From Streptomyces sp. NBC_00704 (lineage in GTDB: Bacteria > Actinomycetota > Actinomycetes > Streptomycetales > Streptomycetaceae): a stretch of 64,000 bases of DNA. The position numbers were made by a program, and so were the translations under genes. Below, piece after piece: positions 20,052 through 28,408 of the stretch. The stretch spans positions 1,488,001-1,552,000 of the forward strand of contig NZ_CP109000.1 in NCBI RefSeq assembly GCF_036226605.1, in the 5' to 3' direction. Positions within the stretch are counted from its first letter, which is position 1, and the number at the start of each line of letters is the position of its first letter. The notes beneath the pieces were generated by a model that did no database searches, was not told where the DNA came from, and worked only from the letters and a program-made list of their open reading frames with translations.

Positions 20052-21469
20052 TGTGCGGGGCCCTCCGTGCTGATGAAGACGTTCTTGGTCTCGGTGAAGG
20101 CGGTCAGGGCGTCCGGACCCAGCTCGCGGCCGACGCCGGACTGCTTGTAGCCGCCGAAGGGGGTCCAGTAGCGGACGCTGGAGTGGGAGTTGACGGACAG
20201 GTTCCCGGCGCGCACGGCCTGCGAGACGCGCAGCGCGCGGCCCACGTCCCGGGTCCAGACGGAGCCGGAGAGGCCGTAGGGGGTGTCGTTGGCGAGCCGG
20301 ATCGCGTCCGCCTCGTCGGTGAAGGGGAGCAGGACGGCCACGGGGCCGAAGATCTCCTCGCGGGCGGCGGGCGAGTCGGGCGCGGCGCCGGTGAGGACGG
20401 TCGGCGGGAACCAGAAGCCGGGGCCCTCGGGTGCGCCGCCGCGCAGCGCCTCGGCGTCGTCGGGGACGAACGACCGTACGCGGTCCACCTGCTGACGGGA
20501 GATCAGCGGGCCCATCTGCGTGGCCTCGTCGGCCGGGTCGCCGACCACGACGGCGGCCAGTTCGCGCGCGAGGTGGTCGGCGACCTCGTCGTACACCGAT
20601 TCCTGGACGAGGATGCGGGTGCGGGCGCAGCAGTCCTGGCCGGAGTTGTCGAGGAACGAGAAGGGGTCGGCGGCGGCCTTCAGGTCGGCGTCGGCGAAGA
20701 CGACGTTGGGGCTCTTGCCGCCGAGTTCGAGGGTGACGGGCTTGATCAGTTCTGCGCAGCGCCGCATCACCTCGCGGCCGGTGCGGGTGGAGCCGGTGAA
20801 CACGATCTTCGCGACGCCGGGGTGGTCGACGAGCGCCCGTCCGGTGATCGCGCCGTGGCCGGGCAGCACCTGGAAGAGGTGTTCGGGCAGGCCCGCCTCC
20901 AGGGCCAGCCCGGCCAGGCGCAGGGCGGTGAGGGGGGTGGTCTCGGCGGGTTTGAGGACGACGGCGTTGCCCGCGGCGAGGGCGGGGAAGGAGCCCCAGG
21001 CGGCGATCGGCATGGGGAAGTTCCAGGGGGCGATCACGCCGACCACGCCGAGGGGCTCGTGGAAGGTGACGTTCCAGCCGCCGGGGGCGGGGATCTGCCG
21101 GCCCAGGAGCCGTTCCACGCCGCCGGCCGCGTAGAGGAGCAGGTCGCGGGCGTTGCCGGCCTCCCAGCGGGCGTTGCCGAGCAGATGGCCGGCCTCGCGG
21201 ACCTCCAGCAGGGCCAGTTCCTCCCGGTGGGCGTCGACGGCGTCGGCGAAGCGGCGCAGCAGCCGGGCCCGGTCGGCGGGTGCCGCGGCGGCCCAGCGGG
21301 CCTGGGCGGCGCCCGCGCGGGTGACGGCGCGGTCGACGTCGGCCGGGGAGGCGGCCGCGACGGTGGCGACGACGGCCTCGGTGGACGGGTCGAGGACGGT
21401 CAGTTCGTGCGGCAACGGCGGCCCGGTCGGGGGCTGTTCGCCGGTGGACTGCGGGTGCGGGTGGGACAC
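20048..21469 (-). CDS. NAD(P)-dependent aldehyde dehydrogenase of gamma-glutamyl amine catabolism
   Basis: 473 residues from a GTG start with GAAAGG upstream. All family hallmarks are present: APWNFP near 147, FTGSTRTG (224-231), the general base E248 in LELGG and the nucleophile C280 in GQDCCARTR. It is sandwiched between the GlnA-like ligase (11 bp gap) and the SDR (4-bp overlap). By analogy with the Puu pathway it would oxidise a gamma-glutamyl aldehyde; this is inferred from context. No membrane segment. Confidence 0.88.
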   Translation of the reverse strand: MSHPHPQSTGEQPPTGPPLPHELTVLDPSTEAVVATVAAASPADVDRAVTRAGAAQARWAAAAPADRARLLRRFADAVDAHREELALLEVREAGHLLGNARWEAGNARDLLLYAAGGVERLLGRQIPAPGGWNVTFHEPLGVVGVIAPWNFPMPIAAWGSFPALAAGNAVVLKPAETTPLTALRLAGLALEAGLPEHLFQVLPGHGAITGRALVDHPGVAKIVFTGSTRTGREVMRRCAELIKPVTLELGGKSPNVVFADADLKAAADPFSFLDNSGQDCCARTRILVQESVYDEVADHLARELAAVVVGDPADEATQMGPLISRQQVDRVRSFVPDDAEALRGGAPEGPGFWFPPTVLTGAAPDSPAAREEIFGPVAVLLPFTDEADAIRLANDTPYGLSGSVWTRDVGRALRVSQAVRAGNLSVNSHSSVRYWTPFGGYKQSGVGRELGPDALTAFTETKNVFISTEGPAQ

Positions 21470-21480
21470 GTCGGGGCCTT

Positions 21481-22851
21481 TCACAGGCGTTCGAAGGAGC
21501 GGCGCAGTTCCCAGTCGGTGACCGCGGCGTCGAAGGCGGCCAGCTCGACGCGTGCCATGTTGCGGTAGTGGGCGACGACCTCCTCGCCGAAGGCGTCCCG
21601 TGCGATCGGGCTGTTCTCCCAGAGCGCGGCGGCCTCGCGCAGGGTGGTGGGCACGTGCGCGTAGTCGGCGGTGTAGGCGTTGCCGGCGCAGGCCTCGGGC
21701 AGTTCCAGTTTCCGCTCGACGCCGTGCAGGCCCGCGGCGATCAGTCCGGCGACGGCGAGGTGCGGGTTGACGTCGCCGCCCGGCAGCCGGTTCTCGAAGC
21801 GCATGGAGCGGCCGTGGCCGACGACCCGCAGCGCGCAGGTGCGGTTGTCGTGTCCCCAGGCGACGGCGGTCGGGGCGAAGGAGCCGGGCTGGAACCGCTT
21901 GTAGGAGTTGATGTTGGGGGCGTAGAGCAAGGAGAAGTCGCGCAGGGCGGCGAGTTGTCCGGCGAGGAAGTGGCGCATGGTCGGCGACATGCCGTCCGGG
22001 TCGCCGGCCGTGCCGGCCATGACGTTGGCGCCGTCGGCGTCGGTGAGCGAGAGGTGGATGTGGCAGGAGTTGCCCTCGCGCTCGTTGTACTTGGCCATGA
22101 AGGTCAGGGAGACGCCCTCCTGGGCGGCGATCTCCTTGGCGCCGGTCTTGTAGATCGCGTGCTGGTCGCAGGTGACGAGGGCCTCGTCGTAGCGGAAGGC
22201 GATCTCGTGCTGGCCGGGGTTGCACTCGCCCTTGGCGGACTCGACGGTGAGCCCGGCGCCGGCCATCTCGTTGCGGATGCGGCGCAGCAGCGGCTCGACG
22301 CGGCCGGTGCCGAGCACCGAGTAGTCGACGTTGTACTGGTTGGCCGGGGTGAGGCCCCGGTAGTTCGCGTCCCAGGCGGCCTCGTAGCTGTCCTTGAAGA
22401 CGATGAACTCCAGCTCGGTGCCGACCTGTGCGGTGAGGCCGTGCCCGGCCAGGCGCTCCAGCTGGCGGCGCAGGATCTGGCGCGGGGCGGCGGTCACGGG
22501 CGAGCCGTCGTGCCAGGCCAGGTCGGCGATGAGCATCGCCGTGCCGGCGTTCCAGGGCACGCGCCGCAGGGTGGACAGGTCGGGACGCATGGCGAAGTCG
22601 CCGTAGCCGCTGTCCCAGGAGGACATGGCGTAGCCGTCGACGGTGTTCATGTCGGTGTCGACGGCGAGGAGGTAGTTGCAGCCCTCGGTGCCGTGCGGGA
22701 GGACCTCGTCGAGGAAGAAGCCGGCGGCGAACCGCTTGCCCTGGAGCCGCCCCTGCATGTCGGGGAAGGCGAGGACGACGGTGTCGATCTCACCGCCCGC
22801 GACGAGGGCGCGCAGTTCCTCGACGGCGAGCGGGGGTGTGCGGTCTGCCAC
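21481..22851 (-). CDS. glnA4: Gamma-glutamylamine synthetase, GlnA4-like (glutamine synthetase family)
   Basis: 456 residues. GS-family catalytic signatures are present (GTELEFIVF, KGECNPGQHEIAFRY, GNSCHIHLSL, ENRLPGGDVNPHLA), but the sequence is of the PuuA/GlnA4 type, not housekeeping GS. Such enzymes ligate glutamate to an amine with ATP. The S. coelicolor protein at the same synteny position was described as gamma-glutamylethanolamide synthetase (recollection). The cluster here (ALDH, SDR, FadR-type regulator, gamma-glutamyl hydrolase) matches that role. It starts at ATG, 15 bp from an octamer satellite in the divergent promoter region. Ethanolamine versus polyamine substrate cannot be decided from sequence alone. 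Confidence 0.85.
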   Translation of the reverse strand: MADRTPPLAVEELRALVAGGEIDTVVLAFPDMQGRLQGKRFAAGFFLDEVLPHGTEGCNYLLAVDTDMNTVDGYAMSSWDSGYGDFAMRPDLSTLRRVPWNAGTAMLIADLAWHDGSPVTAAPRQILRRQLERLAGHGLTAQVGTELEFIVFKDSYEAAWDANYRGLTPANQYNVDYSVLGTGRVEPLLRRIRNEMAGAGLTVESAKGECNPGQHEIAFRYDEALVTCDQHAIYKTGAKEIAAQEGVSLTFMAKYNEREGNSCHIHLSLTDADGANVMAGTAGDPDGMSPTMRHFLAGQLAALRDFSLLYAPNINSYKRFQPGSFAPTAVAWGHDNRTCALRVVGHGRSMRFENRLPGGDVNPHLAVAGLIAAGLHGVERKLELPEACAGNAYTADYAHVPTTLREAAALWENSPIARDAFGEEVVAHYRNMARVELAAFDAAVTDWELRRSFERL

Positions 22852-22866
22852 GGGAGGGCCTCCTCA

Positions 22867-23018
22867 GGCTTCCTGGCTTCCTGGCTTGCTGGCTTGCTGG
22901 CTTCCTGGCTTCCTGGCTTGCTGGCTTGCTGGCTTGCTGGCTTGCTGGCTTCCTGGCTTCCTGGCTTGCTGGCTTGCTGGCTTGCTGGCTTGCTGGCTTG
23001 CTGGCTTGCTGGCTTCCT
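22867..23018. repeat. 19-copy octamer satellite in the glnA4/regulator promoter region
   Basis: Exactly 19 uninterrupted octamers over 152 bp in two versions, GGCTTCCT and GGCTTGCT. In order, with S and L for the two versions: SSLLSSLLLLSSLLLLLLS. Imperfect continuations run to about 23033. It fills the gap between glnA4 (start 22851) and the regulator (start 23117), so it lies in the transcribed leader or promoter of glnA4. The period of eight is not a coding period. Polypurine on the minus strand alternates with pyrimidine-rich blocks. Confidence 0.95.
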
Positions 23019-23116
23019 TGCTTTTCCTTGCTTCTGTCGCCTTCTGCGGGTCGGCCCGCGGCCGGTGGCCATAAGGTATTGCCGAGAACCATTGCTTGGG
23101 AAGGGGGCGCGGCCTG

Positions 23117-23851
23117 ATGGCGCTGAGTGCTGACGGCGGACCGGACGACCGGCTGGCCCCGGTGCTGCGGCCGGTGCGGGCCGGCAACGGCTTCGAGGAG
23201 GCGCTGGAGCAGATCCTTCAGATCCTCCGGCTGGGTCTGGTGCCGGGGGGCGGACGGCTGCCGGCCGAGCGGATGCTGGCCGAGCGGCTCGGCGTCAGCC
23301 GGGTGACGCTGCGCGAGGTGCTCAGGGTCCTCCAGGACCAGGGCCTGGTCGAGGCCCGCCGGGGCCGCTACGGCGGCACGTTCGTGCTGCCGCGCACGGA
23401 CGCGGGCGGCGAGGACGAGCTGCGGCGGCGCGTCGCGGGGACGGACATCGAGGACGTGCTGCGCTTCCGGGAGGTGCTGGAGGTGGGCGCGGCGGGACTG
23501 TGCGCCGCGCACGGTCTGAGCGGCGAGCGGGCGGGGCGGCTGCGCGAGGCCCTGGCCGGCACGGCGGACGCCCCGCTGGCCGAGTACCGGCGCCGGGACA
23601 CGCTGCTCCACCTGACCCTGGCCGAGCTGTGCGGCTCGCCCTCGCTGACCGCGCAGTACGCGTCGGTGCGGGCCACCGTGAACGGCCTGCTGGACTGCAT
23701 ACCGCTCCTCGTGCGCAATCTGGAGCACTCCCAGCGCCAGCACACGGCTCTGGTGGAGGCGGTGCTGGACGGCGACGCGGACGGCGCGCGGGAGATGATG
23801 CGGGAGCACTGCGCCGGGACGGCGGCCCTGCTCCGGGGCTTCCTGACCTGA
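23117..23851 (+). CDS. FadR/GntR-family transcriptional regulator
   Basis: 244 residues with a winged helix at about 45-85 (LPAERMLAERLGVSRVTLRE, then EARRGRYGGTFV) and an FCD-type ligand domain (about 110-240, with the metal-binding-like helices RFREVLEVGAAGLCAAHG and H-rich QRQHTALVEAV). It probably represses or activates the divergent glnA4 operon and the following hydrolase gene. ATG 23117 has AAGGGGG nine bases upstream; an earlier TTG at 23096 is less likely. Candidate operator CAATGG-N12-CCATTG follows the gene. Confidence 0.85.
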   Translation: MALSADGGPDDRLAPVLRPVRAGNGFEEALEQILQILRLGLVPGGGRLPAERMLAERLGVSRVTLREVLRVLQDQGLVEARRGRYGGTFVLPRTDAGGEDELRRRVAGTDIEDVLRFREVLEVGAAGLCAAHGLSGERAGRLREALAGTADAPLAEYRRRDTLLHLTLAELCGSPSLTAQYASVRATVNGLLDCIPLLVRNLEHSQRQHTALVEAVLDGDADGAREMMREHCAGTAALLRGFLT

Positions 23852-23874
23852 GGCGCGCCCACGAAGGGATCGCG

Positions 23875-23898
23875 CAATGGTATGAAGGCGGTCCATTG
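23875..23898. promoter_or_regulatory. Candidate FadR-type operator before the gamma-glutamyl hydrolase gene
   Basis: Inverted hexamers CAATGG (23875-23880) and CCATTG (23893-23898) flank a 12-bp spacer, 17 bp before the hydrolase start. The extended half-site GCAATGGT recurs in reverse at 23088-23095, in the divergent promoter between the satellite and the regulator gene. Confidence 0.35.
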
Positions 23899-23915
23899 AA
23901 CGGCCGGAGGGGCAC

Positions 23916-24683
23916 ATGACGACTACGGCGCGGGCGACGGCGTCCGGGACCGGCCAAGCGGCGGGCGGCAGGCCGCTGATCGGCGTCAGCACATATCTGG
24001 AGCCGGGCGCGCGCTGGGGCGTGTGGGAGCTGGACGCGGCGCTCCTGCCCGCCGGGTATCCGCGGCTCGTGCAGCGGGCCGGCGGACTGGCCGCGATGCT
24101 TCCGCCGGACGCGCCCGCCCACGCGGCGGCGGCCGTGGCCCGCGTCGACGCCCTGGTGATCGCGGGCGGCCCCGACGTCGAACCCGGCCGGTACGGCGCG
24201 CGGCGCGATCCCCGCACCGGGCCGCCGGCGCCGGAGCGCGACGCGTGGGAGCTGGCCCTGATCGACGCGGCGCTGGCGGCCGGGCTGCCGCTGCTCGGCG
24301 TCTGCCGCGGCATGCAGCTCCTGAACGTCGCCCTCGGCGGCACCCTGACCCAGCACCTCGACGGGCACGTGGAGGCCGTGGGCGTCGTCGGCCGCCACCC
24401 GGTCGAGCCGGTCCCGGGCACGCTCTACGCCGCTCTGGTCCCGGAGCGGGCCTCCGTCCCCGCCTACCACCACCAGGCGGTGGACCGTCTGGGCGCGGGC
24501 CTCGTCGCGTCGGCGCACGCGGCGGACGGCACCGTGGAGGCCGTCGAACTGCCCTCGGCCGACGGCTGGGTGCTCGGGGTGCAGTGGCATCCGGAGATGG
24601 GCGAGGACGTCCGGGTGATGCGCGCCCTGGTCACCGCCGCCGCCTCCCGCTCCGCCGCCCGGCAGGCAGCCCCGGCCTCCTGA
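23916..24683 (+). CDS. Gamma-glutamyl-amine hydrolase (PuuD-like class I amidotransferase)
   Basis: 255 residues. The class I glutamine amidotransferase-like triad is C130 (GVCRGMQ), H225 and E227 (QWHPE). GGPDVEP and NVALGGTLTQHL are typical of the peptidase C26/PuuD group. It would release glutamate from gamma-glutamyl intermediates made by the GlnA4-like ligase and oxidised by the ALDH. It is 64 bp after the regulator gene, so probably coexpressed. ATG start with a GGAGGGG site upstream. A tail of Ala/Ser after residue 240 is dispensable-looking. Confidence 0.88.
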   Translation: MTTTARATASGTGQAAGGRPLIGVSTYLEPGARWGVWELDAALLPAGYPRLVQRAGGLAAMLPPDAPAHAAAAVARVDALVIAGGPDVEPGRYGARRDPRTGPPAPERDAWELALIDAALAAGLPLLGVCRGMQLLNVALGGTLTQHLDGHVEAVGVVGRHPVEPVPGTLYAALVPERASVPAYHHQAVDRLGAGLVASAHAADGTVEAVELPSADGWVLGVQWHPEMGEDVRVMRALVTAAASRSAARQAAPAS

Positions 24684-24750
24684 GGCCCGGCACCGGACGC
24701 CGGACGACGGCGGCCCTGGCTGGGGGGCCCGGCTCCGCGCTCCGAGAGCG

Positions 24751-24850
24751 GGTCCCGCCTCCCCGCCTCGCGCGCCGGTCCCGGCTCCCCGCCTCGCGCG
24801 CCGGTCCCGGCTTCCCGCCTCGCGCGCCGGTCCCGGCTCCGCGCCCCGGA
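24751..24850. repeat. 26-bp tandem repeats in a gene-free spacer
   Basis: The 316-bp gap between the hydrolase gene and the LysR gene holds three near-identical 26-bp units (24751-24776, 24777-24802, 24803-24828) and a diverged fourth. The GGTCCCGG-type motif continues more loosely to about 24980. No gene is evident. Confidence 0.8.
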
Positions 24851-24999
24851 CTGCGGTCCCGGCGCCGCGCCCCCGACCGCCGGTCCCGGCTCCGTCCCCG
24901 CTCCCGGTCTCGGCTGCGGGCCTGCGCTCCCGGCCTCAGCTCCGGGATGCGGGTGCGGGCCTCCGCTCCCAGCCTCAGCCGCGGGCCCCGTTCCGGGGC

Positions 25000-25926
25000 T
25001 CAGCCGCGGGTCAGGGCCAGGAGTTCCCGCGCCGGGCCGGCGGGGCGGTGCCCGGTGGGCCACACGGCGCGCAGGTCCCGGGCCAGCGGGACCCCGTCCA
25101 CCGGTATCGCCACCAGCCGCCGCCGAGCCAGTTCCTCGCCCACGGCGAGTTCGCTCAGCACCGCCGGGCCGGCCCCGCTCACCGCCGCCGCCTTCACGGC
25201 CGTCGTCGACGACAGCTCGATGAGCGGGCGGGCCAGACCGCCCAGGGCCGTGTCGAGGACCTGCCGGGTGCCCGACCCCCTCTCCCGCAGGATCAGCGGC
25301 GTCGAGGCCAGCTCGGCGGCGTCCAGCGGCCCGCGGCGGCGGGCCCACGGGTGGCCGGGCGCGACGACGACCACGAGACGGTCGTGCGCGATCACGGCGG
25401 AGTCCAGTCCGGCCGGCGCCGTGAGCCCCTCCACGAACCCGAGGTCCGCCTCCCCCGCCAGCAACCGCTCCGCGACGGCCGCCGAGTTGCCCGCGAGCAG
25501 CGACACCGCCGTGTCCGGCCGTCGGGCGTGCAGCGCGAGCAGCCAGCCGGGCAGCAGGTACTCGGCGATCGTCATGCTGGCCGCCACCCGCAGGCGCGAG
25601 TCCCGCCGGTCCCGCAGCGCCCGCGCCCCCGCGTCGAAGGCCCGCGCCGCCTCGACGATCCGCCCGGCCCAGTCCGTGACCAGCGCGCCCGCGTCGGTGA
25701 GCCGGGAGCCGCGCGGCGAGCGGTCCACCAGCGCCACGCCCAACTGGCGCTCCATGGAGCGGATCCGGCTGCTCGCGGCGGGCTGGGTGATGCCCAGCTC
25801 CCGCGCGGCCGCGCCCAGGCTGCCGAGCCGGGCCACCGCCAGCAGCAGCTCCAGCGCGCCCAGGTCCGGGACCCGGTGCGCGATCGAGCCACCGCCGTCC
25901 AGCCGCTCTTCCTCCACACTGCCCAT
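25000..25926 (-). CDS. LysR-family transcriptional regulator
   Basis: 308 residues. An N-terminal winged helix (about 22-80, LGSLGAAARELGITQPAASS) precedes a LysR substrate-binding domain (about 110-300). The proline-poor, hydrophobic ligand domain (SMTIAEYLLPGWL, GEADLGFVEG) resembles CysB/CbbR-like regulators of anion or sulfur metabolism. It is divergent from the TDT transporter gene with a 70-bp shared promoter region containing a LysR-type T-N11-A-like dyad candidate, so it probably controls the exporter. Confidence 0.88.
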   Translation of the reverse strand: MGSVEEERLDGGGSIAHRVPDLGALELLLAVARLGSLGAAARELGITQPAASSRIRSMERQLGVALVDRSPRGSRLTDAGALVTDWAGRIVEAARAFDAGARALRDRRDSRLRVAASMTIAEYLLPGWLLALHARRPDTAVSLLAGNSAAVAERLLAGEADLGFVEGLTAPAGLDSAVIAHDRLVVVVAPGHPWARRRGPLDAAELASTPLILRERGSGTRQVLDTALGGLARPLIELSSTTAVKAAAVSGAGPAVLSELAVGEELARRRLVAIPVDGVPLARDLRAVWPTGHRPAGPARELLALTRG

Positions 25927-25996
25927 AAGCCCAGCTTATGCCCCCATAGAGACATCCTCCCTGGTCGCGGGCGCGTTCCCGGGCGAACGTGGAGGC

Positions 25997-27172
25997 ATGG
26001 TCACCGTCGCCCAGCCCTCGTCCGTCCTGCCCCGTCCGCGCACCGACGCCGTCCGTCACCTCGGACCGAACTGGTACGCCACGGTCATGGGCACCGCCAT
26101 CGTCGCGACCGCGGGCGTCGCCCTGCCGGTGCGGGCGCCGGGACTGCGGCCGCTGTGCGCGGGATTCTGGGCGCTCTCCCTGGCCCTGCTGGCGGCACTG
26201 CTCGCCGCCCGCGCGCTGCACTGGCGCCACCATCGCGACCAGGCCCGCGCGCACCTCCTCGACCCAGCGGCGGCCCCGTTCTACGGCTGTCTCGCGATGG
26301 CGCTGCTCGCCGTCGGCGGCGGCACGCTCGCCGTGGGCCGGGACTGGATCGGCGTCGACGCCGCGGTCGCCGTGGACGCCGTGCTGTTCACCGTCGGCAC
26401 GGTCGTCGCCCTCGCGGCCGCCGTCGCCGTGCCCTACCTGATGGCCGTGCGGCACCGGGTGACGGTCTCGCAGGCCACGCCGGTGTGGCTGCTGCCGCTG
26501 GTCGCGCCGATGGTGTCCGCGGCGCTCGGCCCGTCGCTGGCGCCGTTCCTGCCGGCCGGGCAGCCGCGGCTGACGCTGCTGTACGCGTGCCTCGCCATGT
26601 TCGGGCTGAGCCTGCTGGCCACGTTCGTCATGCTGCCGCTGGTGTTCGGGCGGCTGCTGACCGGCGGGCCGCTGCCCCTCGCGCTCACCCCGGCCCTGTT
26701 CCTCGTGCTGGGGCCGCTCGGACAGTCCACGACCGCCGTCGGGAGGTTCGCCGAGGTCGCTCCCGGTGTGGTGCCGGGGGCGGACGGCCACGGCCTCGCG
26801 GGGCTCGGCGGTCTCGCCGTGCTGTACGGGGTGCCGGTCATGGGCTTCGCCCTGCTGTGGCTGTGCCTGTCCGGCGCCCATGTGGCGCGGGCCCGCCGAC
26901 ACGGGATGGGGTTCACGATGACGTGGTGGGCGTTCACCTTCCCGGTCGGCACCTGTGTGACCGGGACGGCGGTGCTGGCCCGGCACACCGGGCTGGTCGC
27001 CTTCGACGTGCTCGCCTGCGCGCTGTACCTGCTGCTGGTCGCCGCCTGGGGCGTCGCCGCCCGGCACACCGTGCGCGGGCTGCTCAGCGGTGAGCTGCTC
27101 GCAGCGCCTCGCCCAGCGCCCGCGGAGCCTCCGCGAGCGACGGCCCGTACCACGTCAGGTGCCGTCCGCTGA
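25997..27172 (+). CDS. TDT-family transporter (sulfite/tellurite/C4-dicarboxylate type)
   Basis: 391 residues with about ten hydrophobic helices from residue 28 to 370. LGPNWYATVMGTAIVATAG is the typical start of SLAC1/TehA/Mae1-type TDT proteins. The family exports sulfite or imports dicarboxylates; the LysR neighbour favours an anion such as sulfite (inference). The ATG at 25997 has GGAGG just before it. The 3' end overlaps the convergent metal-receptor gene by 89 bp, so the last ~30 residues (an Ala/Pro tail) are coded on both strands. Confidence 0.85.
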   Translation: MVTVAQPSSVLPRPRTDAVRHLGPNWYATVMGTAIVATAGVALPVRAPGLRPLCAGFWALSLALLAALLAARALHWRHHRDQARAHLLDPAAAPFYGCLAMALLAVGGGTLAVGRDWIGVDAAVAVDAVLFTVGTVVALAAAVAVPYLMAVRHRVTVSQATPVWLLPLVAPMVSAALGPSLAPFLPAGQPRLTLLYACLAMFGLSLLATFVMLPLVFGRLLTGGPLPLALTPALFLVLGPLGQSTTAVGRFAEVAPGVVPGADGHGLAGLGGLAVLYGVPVMGFALLWLCLSGAHVARARRHGMGFTMTWWAFTFPVGTCVTGTAVLARHTGLVAFDVLACALYLLLVAAWGVAARHTVRGLLSGELLAAPRPAPAEPPRATARTTSGAVR

Positions 27173-27803
27173 CCAGCGCGCACGGCACTCCCGGAAAGGC
27201 CTCGGGGCCGTCGTCGGCGGTGAAGCGGTACGGCTCGTCCGGCAGCACGACGAGGTCCGGCGCGGCCGCCCGCAGGTCCGCGAGCGGGACGCGCGGATAG
27301 CGCTCGGCGTGAGCGGCGTGGAGGTGGTCGACGCCGAGACGGGCCAGCACGTCGCCCGCGAAGGTGTCCCGGCCCAGGACCATCCAGGGGCGGCGCCAGA
27401 TCGGCACGACGGCCGTACGGCGCCCGGCGAGCGGCGGCGGCGCCGCCCAGGCCCGTTCGGCGCGCGCCAGCCAGTCCGGCCGGGACGGCCCGCCGCAGGC
27501 GTCGAGGACCCGCGACAGCTCGCGGAAGGCCTGCGGGACGTTCCGGACCTCCGTCACCAGGACCCGCAGCCCGGCCGCCCGCAGGGCGGTCAGGTCGGGC
27601 TCCCGGTTCTCCTCCTCGTTGGCGATCACCAGATCGGGGGCGAGCGTGGCGATCCGCTCGACGTCGGGGTTCTTCGTGCCGCCGATCCGGGTGACGTCGA
27701 GACCGGCCGGGTGGCTGCACCAGTCGGTGGCCCCGACCAGGGCGCCGGGCACGGTGACGGCGACGGCCTCGGTGAGCGACGGCACCAGGGAGACGACCCG
27801 CAC
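27084..27803 (-). CDS. Helical-backbone metal-receptor protein without signal peptide
   Basis: 239 residues with the periplasmic-binding (BtuF/FhuD-like) fold: MRVVSLVPSLTEAVAV, TKNPDVERIATLAPDLVIAN, then the interlobe helix and DLRAAAPDLVVLPDEPYRF. Unlike transporter receptors it has no signal peptide or lipobox, and no ABC genes adjoin. It is probably cytosolic, perhaps a cobalamin- or metal-chelate-binding or chaperone-like protein (inference). The GTG start overlaps the upstream stop by one base (TAGTG), so it is coupled to the cupin regulator. Confidence 0.78.
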   Translation of the reverse strand: MRVVSLVPSLTEAVAVTVPGALVGATDWCSHPAGLDVTRIGGTKNPDVERIATLAPDLVIANEEENREPDLTALRAAGLRVLVTEVRNVPQAFRELSRVLDACGGPSRPDWLARAERAWAAPPPLAGRRTAVVPIWRRPWMVLGRDTFAGDVLARLGVDHLHAAHAERYPRVPLADLRAAAPDLVVLPDEPYRFTADDGPEAFPGVPCALVSGRHLTWYGPSLAEAPRALGEALRAAHR

Positions 27804-28408
27804 TACCGCTTCCGTCCCCGGTCCCGGTCGCGGACCGCCTCGATGTGCTCGGCCACGGCGACGACGACCACGCGGGTGTCGGCCACGGTCGCCCGCCAGC
27901 GGTGGCGGACGCCGCCGGTGAGGTAGAGGGTGTCGCCGCGGCCGAGGCGGTAGGCGCGGCCCTCCGCCTCGATCTCCACCGCGCCGTCGGCGACGTACAT
28001 CAACTGGTCGTTGCGGTACTGGAACTCGCGGCCGGCGTCGTGGTCGCCGGTGAACTCGGAGGCGTGCATCTGGTGGTGCCCGCGCACCAGGGAACGGGAG
28101 CGGGGCTCCGCGTCGGGCGTCTGCCCGGGGAGCTGTCCGGCGGCCTCGACGACCTCGGCCCGCACGACGTCCACGCTGCACGCCGGGTCGGCGGCGGCGA
28201 GGAGCTCGACCGCGGTGGTGCGCAGCGCGTCGGCGACCTTCTCCAGGGAACCGGTGCTGGGCCGCGCGCGGTCGTTCTCGATCTGGCTCAGGAAGGGCAC
28301 CGACAGGCCGCTGCGCTCGGCCACGACGGCGAGGGTCAGCTCCAGGGAGCGGCGCCGGCGGCGCACGGCCGCGCCCACCCGCAGGGGCTGTTCTTTGTGG
28401 TCGCCCAT
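27803..28408 (-). CDS. XRE-family regulator with C-terminal cupin domain
   Basis: 201 residues. The helix-turn-helix is at about 12-70 (LELTLAVVAERSGLSVPFLS, QIENDRARPSTGSLEKVADA). A cupin barrel follows (about 110-190, FQYRNDQLMYVADGAVEIEA, LGRGDTLYLTGGVRHRW) with putative metal-binding histidines. Such regulators sense small molecules through the cupin. The start is ATG 28408 (MGDHKEQPLRVG). It is translationally coupled to the metal-receptor gene, so that protein's ligand may be its effector (inference). Confidence 0.85.
   Translation of the reverse strand: MGDHKEQPLRVGAAVRRRRRSLELTLAVVAERSGLSVPFLSQIENDRARPSTGSLEKVADALRTTAVELLAAADPACSVDVVRAEVVEAAGQLPGQTPDAEPRSRSLVRGHHQMHASEFTGDHDAGREFQYRNDQLMYVADGAVEIEAEGRAYRLGRGDTLYLTGGVRHRWRATVADTRVVVVAVAEHIEAVRDRDRGRKR

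Noticed and set aside
22867..23018. CRISPR array
   Set aside because: Period is 8 bp with no spacers and no cas genes.
22864..23187. ORFs made of KPASQQ- or ACWLAG-type repeats
   Set aside because: These are just translations of the octamer satellite in several frames; not genes.
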